DNA of 64,000 nt, from assembly GCA_963766995.1 (NCBI GenBank), contig CAVYCE010000001.1, forward strand, positions 930,001-994,000, read 5' to 3'. A program made the translations under genes and the position numbers. This document shows positions 61,711 to 64,000 of the stretch, one piece after another. Each line of letters starts with the position of its first letter. Position 1 is the stretch's first letter. This DNA is from Bog-473 sp963766995 (GTDB lineage: Bacteria; Actinomycetota; Acidimicrobiia; Acidimicrobiales; RAAP-2). The notes beneath the pieces are model-generated. The model was not told the DNA's origin. It saw only the letters and a program-made list of their open reading frames with translations, and ran no database searches.

Positions 61711-62979
61711 TTACAAATCGAAGAGGATGCGAAGCGCTTCGACTAGTCGCTCACCGCGCGGCGTTCCCGCCGTCTCCTTCAACAGGACGGTGGGTTCGTG
61801 TAGCAACTTGGCCAACGCGGCGCGCGTGGCCTGGTCAACCTGCTCCCACTCGGCTTCGGAAAGATCAGCCAGCTGCGCTCGGTGCCGTTCGAGTTCGGCC
61901 TCGCGCAGCAATTCGAGACGAGCGCGCAGGGCGGCGATGATGGGCGCGGCACCGCGTTGACGGCTGGCCGTGCGGTAGCGCTCCACCTCCTCGCTCACGA
62001 TGACTTGCGCCGCCACCGATTCTTCTTGACGATCACCCAGGGCCTGGGCCACCGAGGCGCTGAGGGTGTCCATGTCCAGGAGCGTCACGGCGGACAATTC
62101 GCCGACGGAGGGGTCCACGTTGCGCGGCACCCCGAGATCAATCACCAGCATGGGGCCGGCCACGCCAGCAAAGTGGGCCAGCGTCAATACATGCGACTCG
62201 GCCGCCACGGCGGTAATGACCACATCGGCCCGGGCCAGTTCGGCGTGCACGCGCTCCAGGGGTGCGGCCCGCATGACGGCATTGCCACCGGCGTCGCTGA
62301 CCAGGTCCTCCGCCCGGGCCAGCGAGCGATTGACCAGCACAATGCTGCTCGGCGCGTCTGCTGCGGTGATGTCTTTCAAGGCACGGCTCACGCCAACACC
62401 CATGTCCCCTGCTCCGATCACCACCACCCGCTTCTGGCGCAGGCCGCCACCGGACGCCTGGGCCACTTGTACCGCCGCGTAGGAAAACGACGTGGTGCCC
62501 CGCGAGATGCCGGTTTCGGTCCGTACTCGTTTGCCGGTTTGTAGTGCGTGTTGGAATAGCGCAGAGAGCACCGGTCCGCACACGCCTTCTTCCTGGGCGA
62601 ACTCGTAGGCGCGCCGGACCTGGCCCACCACCTCGCTCTCACCCAACACGGCGGACTCGAGTCCGGAGGTGACGGCAAAGAGGTGGGTGGTCACATCGTC
62701 ATCGAAACGGATGGTGGCCCGTGTGGCCAGCTCATCCACCGAGACCCCGGAATGCTCGGCCAGCACCTCGTAGACCTCGGCCACGGCATCGTGGAAGCGG
62801 TCCACCACGGCGTAGACCTCGGTGCGCAAGCAGGTCGAGAGGACGACGGACTCGTGCAGATTCCGCCGCTGACGCAGCTCACTCAGGACCTTGTGCAGGT
62901 CGTCGTCACTGACGGCCACGGCCTCGAGCAGTGACAAGGGGGCCTGCTTGTGCTGGAGCCCTACGACGACGACGGACAC
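61711..62979 (-). CDS. hemA: glutamyl-tRNA reductase
   Basis: First enzyme of the C5 heme pathway, 422 residues, reducing glutamyl-tRNA to glutamate-1-semialdehyde. The catalytic Cys is in LSTCLRTEVY; the usual STCNRxE has Leu for Asn here. ESEVVGQVRRAYEFA, the NADPH site VVVIGAGDMGVGVSRAL and a C-terminal dimerisation helix follow. The GTG at 62979 is chosen because AGGAGGG (62986-62992) lies 6 bases upstream, giving the usual VSVVVVGLQHKQAPL N terminus. Confidence 0.94.
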   Translation of the reverse strand: MSVVVVGLQHKQAPLSLLEAVAVSDDDLHKVLSELRQRRNLHESVVLSTCLRTEVYAVVDRFHDAVAEVYEVLAEHSGVSVDELATRATIRFDDDVTTHLFAVTSGLESAVLGESEVVGQVRRAYEFAQEEGVCGPVLSALFQHALQTGKRVRTETGISRGTTSFSYAAVQVAQASGGGLRQKRVVVIGAGDMGVGVSRALKDITAADAPSSIVLVNRSLARAEDLVSDAGGNAVMRAAPLERVHAELARADVVITAVAAESHVLTLAHFAGVAGPMLVIDLGVPRNVDPSVGELSAVTLLDMDTLSASVAQALGDRQEESVAAQVIVSEEVERYRTASRQRGAAPIIAALRARLELLREAELERHRAQLADLSEAEWEQVDQATRAALAKLLHEPTVLLKETAGTPRGERLVEALRILFDL

Positions 62980-62985
62980 GGTGAT

Positions 62986-62992
62986 CCCTCCT
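62986..62992 (-). promoter_or_regulatory. Shine-Dalgarno AGGAGGG fixing the hemA GTG start
   Basis: Six bases separate it from the GTG at 62979. It rules out the nine-codon-longer upstream frame. Confidence 0.6.
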
Positions 62993-63043
62993 GGAGCGAA
63001 TAGCAAGCATGCCGGTCCGCTGCGGTGGAGTGCCAGTTTCCCA

Positions 63044-63062
63044 GGTTCCGGGCACGGAAACC
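63044..63062 (-). terminator. weak hairpin between rex and hemA
   Basis: GGTTTCCG pairs with CGGAACC around TGCC, with one bulged T, about 15 bases after the rex stop. No U-run follows. It could be an attenuator or an RNA-processing signal between the two genes. Confidence 0.25.
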
Positions 63063-63076
63063 GGACAACTGACCGG

Positions 63077-63808
63077 CTAGTGGAGCTCGCCTCCGGTCGA
63101 CAAACCCACGGAACGGATCAGCGGCACCCGGCCGCTGTCTTCGGCTACCCGCTGGTCAGGCCCGCTGTGGCGGGCTCGATAGAAACCCAGCACCTGAAGC
63201 TCAATGGACAGGTCCACGTAGCGAAGATGCACGTGGGACGGGACCGCCAGGACCCGGGGGGCGAAGTTGAGAATGGAGGAGACGCCGACACCGATCAGCA
63301 TGTCGGCCACCTGCTGGGCCGCCCAGCCCGGGGTGGCGATGACCCCGATGGAGGGGCAGTCATCGGACGAGAGCGTGAGGATCTCGTCCATGTGCCGCAC
63401 CGTGATGCCGTTGATGTCCTCACCGACCACGGCGGGATCGACGTCGAAGAGGGCATTGATCACGAAGCCGCGGGAAGCGAATCCGGCCGAATTGGTCAGG
63501 GCGCGACCCAGATTTCCAATGCCCACCACGGCCACCGACCAGTTCTCGTCCACGCCGAGAGCGCGATCGATCTGAGCGATGAGGAAATCGGGCTCATAAC
63601 CCGTGCCCCGAGTACCAAAGGAGCCGAGCAATGAGAGGTCCTTGCGCACCTTGGCCGCGTTCACGCGAGCGAGCGATGCCAGCTGCTCCGACGACACCGT
63701 GGAGACGTTGTTGCGAACCAGCTCGGCCAATATCCGTTGGTACACGGGGAGTCGCACCACGGTCGCCTCGGGGATGTGCTTGGAAGAGGGGGCCTGGTCA
63801 GCGCTCAC
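63077..63808 (-). CDS. rex: redox-sensing transcriptional repressor Rex
   Basis: A 243-residue NADH/NAD+-sensing repressor that in actinobacteria controls respiratory and fermentation genes. The N-terminal winged helix has SSEQLASLARVNAAKVRKDL and GSFGTRGTGYE. The Rossmann domain starts with VAVVGIGNLGRAL (GxGxxG), and GVIATPGWAAQQVAD is another conserved block. It lies directly upstream of hemA, as in Streptomyces, linking heme supply to redox state. I found no clear Rex operator in the rex-hemA gap. The GTG start has TACCAT 8 bases upstream. Confidence 0.92.
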   Translation of the reverse strand: MSADQAPSSKHIPEATVVRLPVYQRILAELVRNNVSTVSSEQLASLARVNAAKVRKDLSLLGSFGTRGTGYEPDFLIAQIDRALGVDENWSVAVVGIGNLGRALTNSAGFASRGFVINALFDVDPAVVGEDINGITVRHMDEILTLSSDDCPSIGVIATPGWAAQQVADMLIGVGVSSILNFAPRVLAVPSHVHLRYVDLSIELQVLGFYRARHSGPDQRVAEDSGRVPLIRSVGLSTGGELH

Positions 63809-63816
63809 GGGTTCGG

Positions 63817-63822
63817 ATGGTA
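63817..63822 (-). promoter_or_regulatory. -10-like TACCAT, leaderless start of rex
   Basis: The minus-strand hexamer lies 8 bases before the GTG at 63808, between rex and the upstream gene's stop at 63827. Confidence 0.35.
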
Positions 63823-63826
63823 CCGA

Positions 63827-64000
63827 TCACCACTCCAGCACCACCAACTCGCCGGCACCCACCCCTAACCAGTGGGCGGCCGACGCTTCTCCCGCCACCA
63901 TGGCCACCTGCCCATTCGAGTCGAGCAGAAGGCCGAGTTCCGCCGGCGCCAAATCAGCGAAGGCCACCACACATCGCAGTGCCACGCGCAATCCGGTGTC
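63827..64000 (-). CDS. unknown protein, 3' end only
   Basis: A frame open from the window edge ends in TGA, 18 bases before rex. The last 57 residues are hydrophobic and acidic: DTGLRVALRCVVAFADLAPA, and a C terminus of ELVVLEW. I do not recognise a family. The tight spacing suggests it is in the same transcription unit as rex, although rex may also have its own promoter. Confidence 0.5.
   Translation of the reverse strand, partial: DTGLRVALRCVVAFADLAPAELGLLLDSNGQVAMVAGEASAAHWLGVGAGELVVLEW

Noticed and set aside
1..64000. tRNA, rRNA, CRISPR, insertion sequences, integrases or attachment sites
   Set aside because: No cloverleaf-like sequence, spaced identical repeats, transposase motif or integrase frame was found by eye. 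The only tandem repeats are coding repeats at 55.0-55.7 kb.

Overview
The window is GC-rich, gene-dense DNA from the chromosome of an actinobacterium, most likely of the class Acidimicrobiia. This is inferred from gene content, because no rRNA is present. The supporting signs are the actinobacterial ctaE-qcrC-qcrA-qcrB order, a geranylgeranyl reductase divergent from a 14-gene nuo operon, the coproporphyrin-type heme enzymes CpfC and CgoX, a PadR/HAAS pair, and a secreted protein built of GYWLVASDGGIF-type repeats, which are common in Acidimicrobiia. I saw no tRNA, rRNA, CRISPR array, insertion sequence or prophage. No gap between genes exceeds 300 bases.

Layout. 1-5.99 kb: a truncated alpha/beta hydrolase, a GH1 glycosidase, a VC0807-type membrane protein, a crotonase, a CopD-like membrane protein, TatA and an alkylsulfatase-like metallo-hydrolase. 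6-9.2 kb: ctaC-ctaD-ctaF, aa3-type cytochrome c oxidase. 9.2-17 kb: an accessory stretch with an MFS transporter, a small DUF1059-like protein, SCO6745-type, RidA and EthD proteins, an extended SDR divergent from a TetR regulator over two operator-like palindromes, an iron-permease-like protein, a cyclase and a P450. 17-21.1 kb (minus): ctaE-qcrC-qcrA-qcrB, the bc1 complex. 21.2-23.6 kb (minus): a HelD-type helicase. 23.7-28.9 kb (plus): ybjQ-like, hemE, cpfC, cgoX and an lnt-like gene. 28.8-34.9 kb: an HAD phosphatase, a large protein in which a degenerate metallophosphoesterase is joined to an MprF-like domain, a 40-residue Cys-rich mini-protein, PadR with a HAAS/PASTA membrane protein, a PNPOx-like protein and a Cys-rich secreted protein. 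35-50.9 kb (minus): the complete nuoA-N operon. 51-56.9 kb: geranylgeranyl reductase with a histone-H1-like tail, a GT39 enzyme with its TetR, an L,D-transpeptidase-like repeat protein and a GNAT. 56.9-64 kb (minus): hemL, hemB, cobA-hemD fusion, hemC, hemA, rex and a truncated gene.

The genes form a respiration and heme block. Complex I feeds menaquinol, whose side chain the reductase probably saturates. The bc1 complex and aa3 oxidase complete the chain. Two heme clusters carry glutamyl-tRNA through to coproheme, and Rex sits at the head of one of them. No coproheme decarboxylase (chdC) lies in the window.

Two genome-wide habits help in choosing starts. Many genes begin 6-8 bases after a TANNNT hexamer with no Shine-Dalgarno sequence, which suggests leaderless mRNAs. 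Operon genes are tightly coupled by ATGA/GTGA or 8-base overlaps.

The strongest anomaly is a cluster of at least eleven apparent +1 frameshifts between 18.4 and 22.4 kb in qcrB, qcrA, qcrC and helD. Every one can be repaired by removing one C on the plus strand in a similar context. A systematic sequence error is the likeliest cause.
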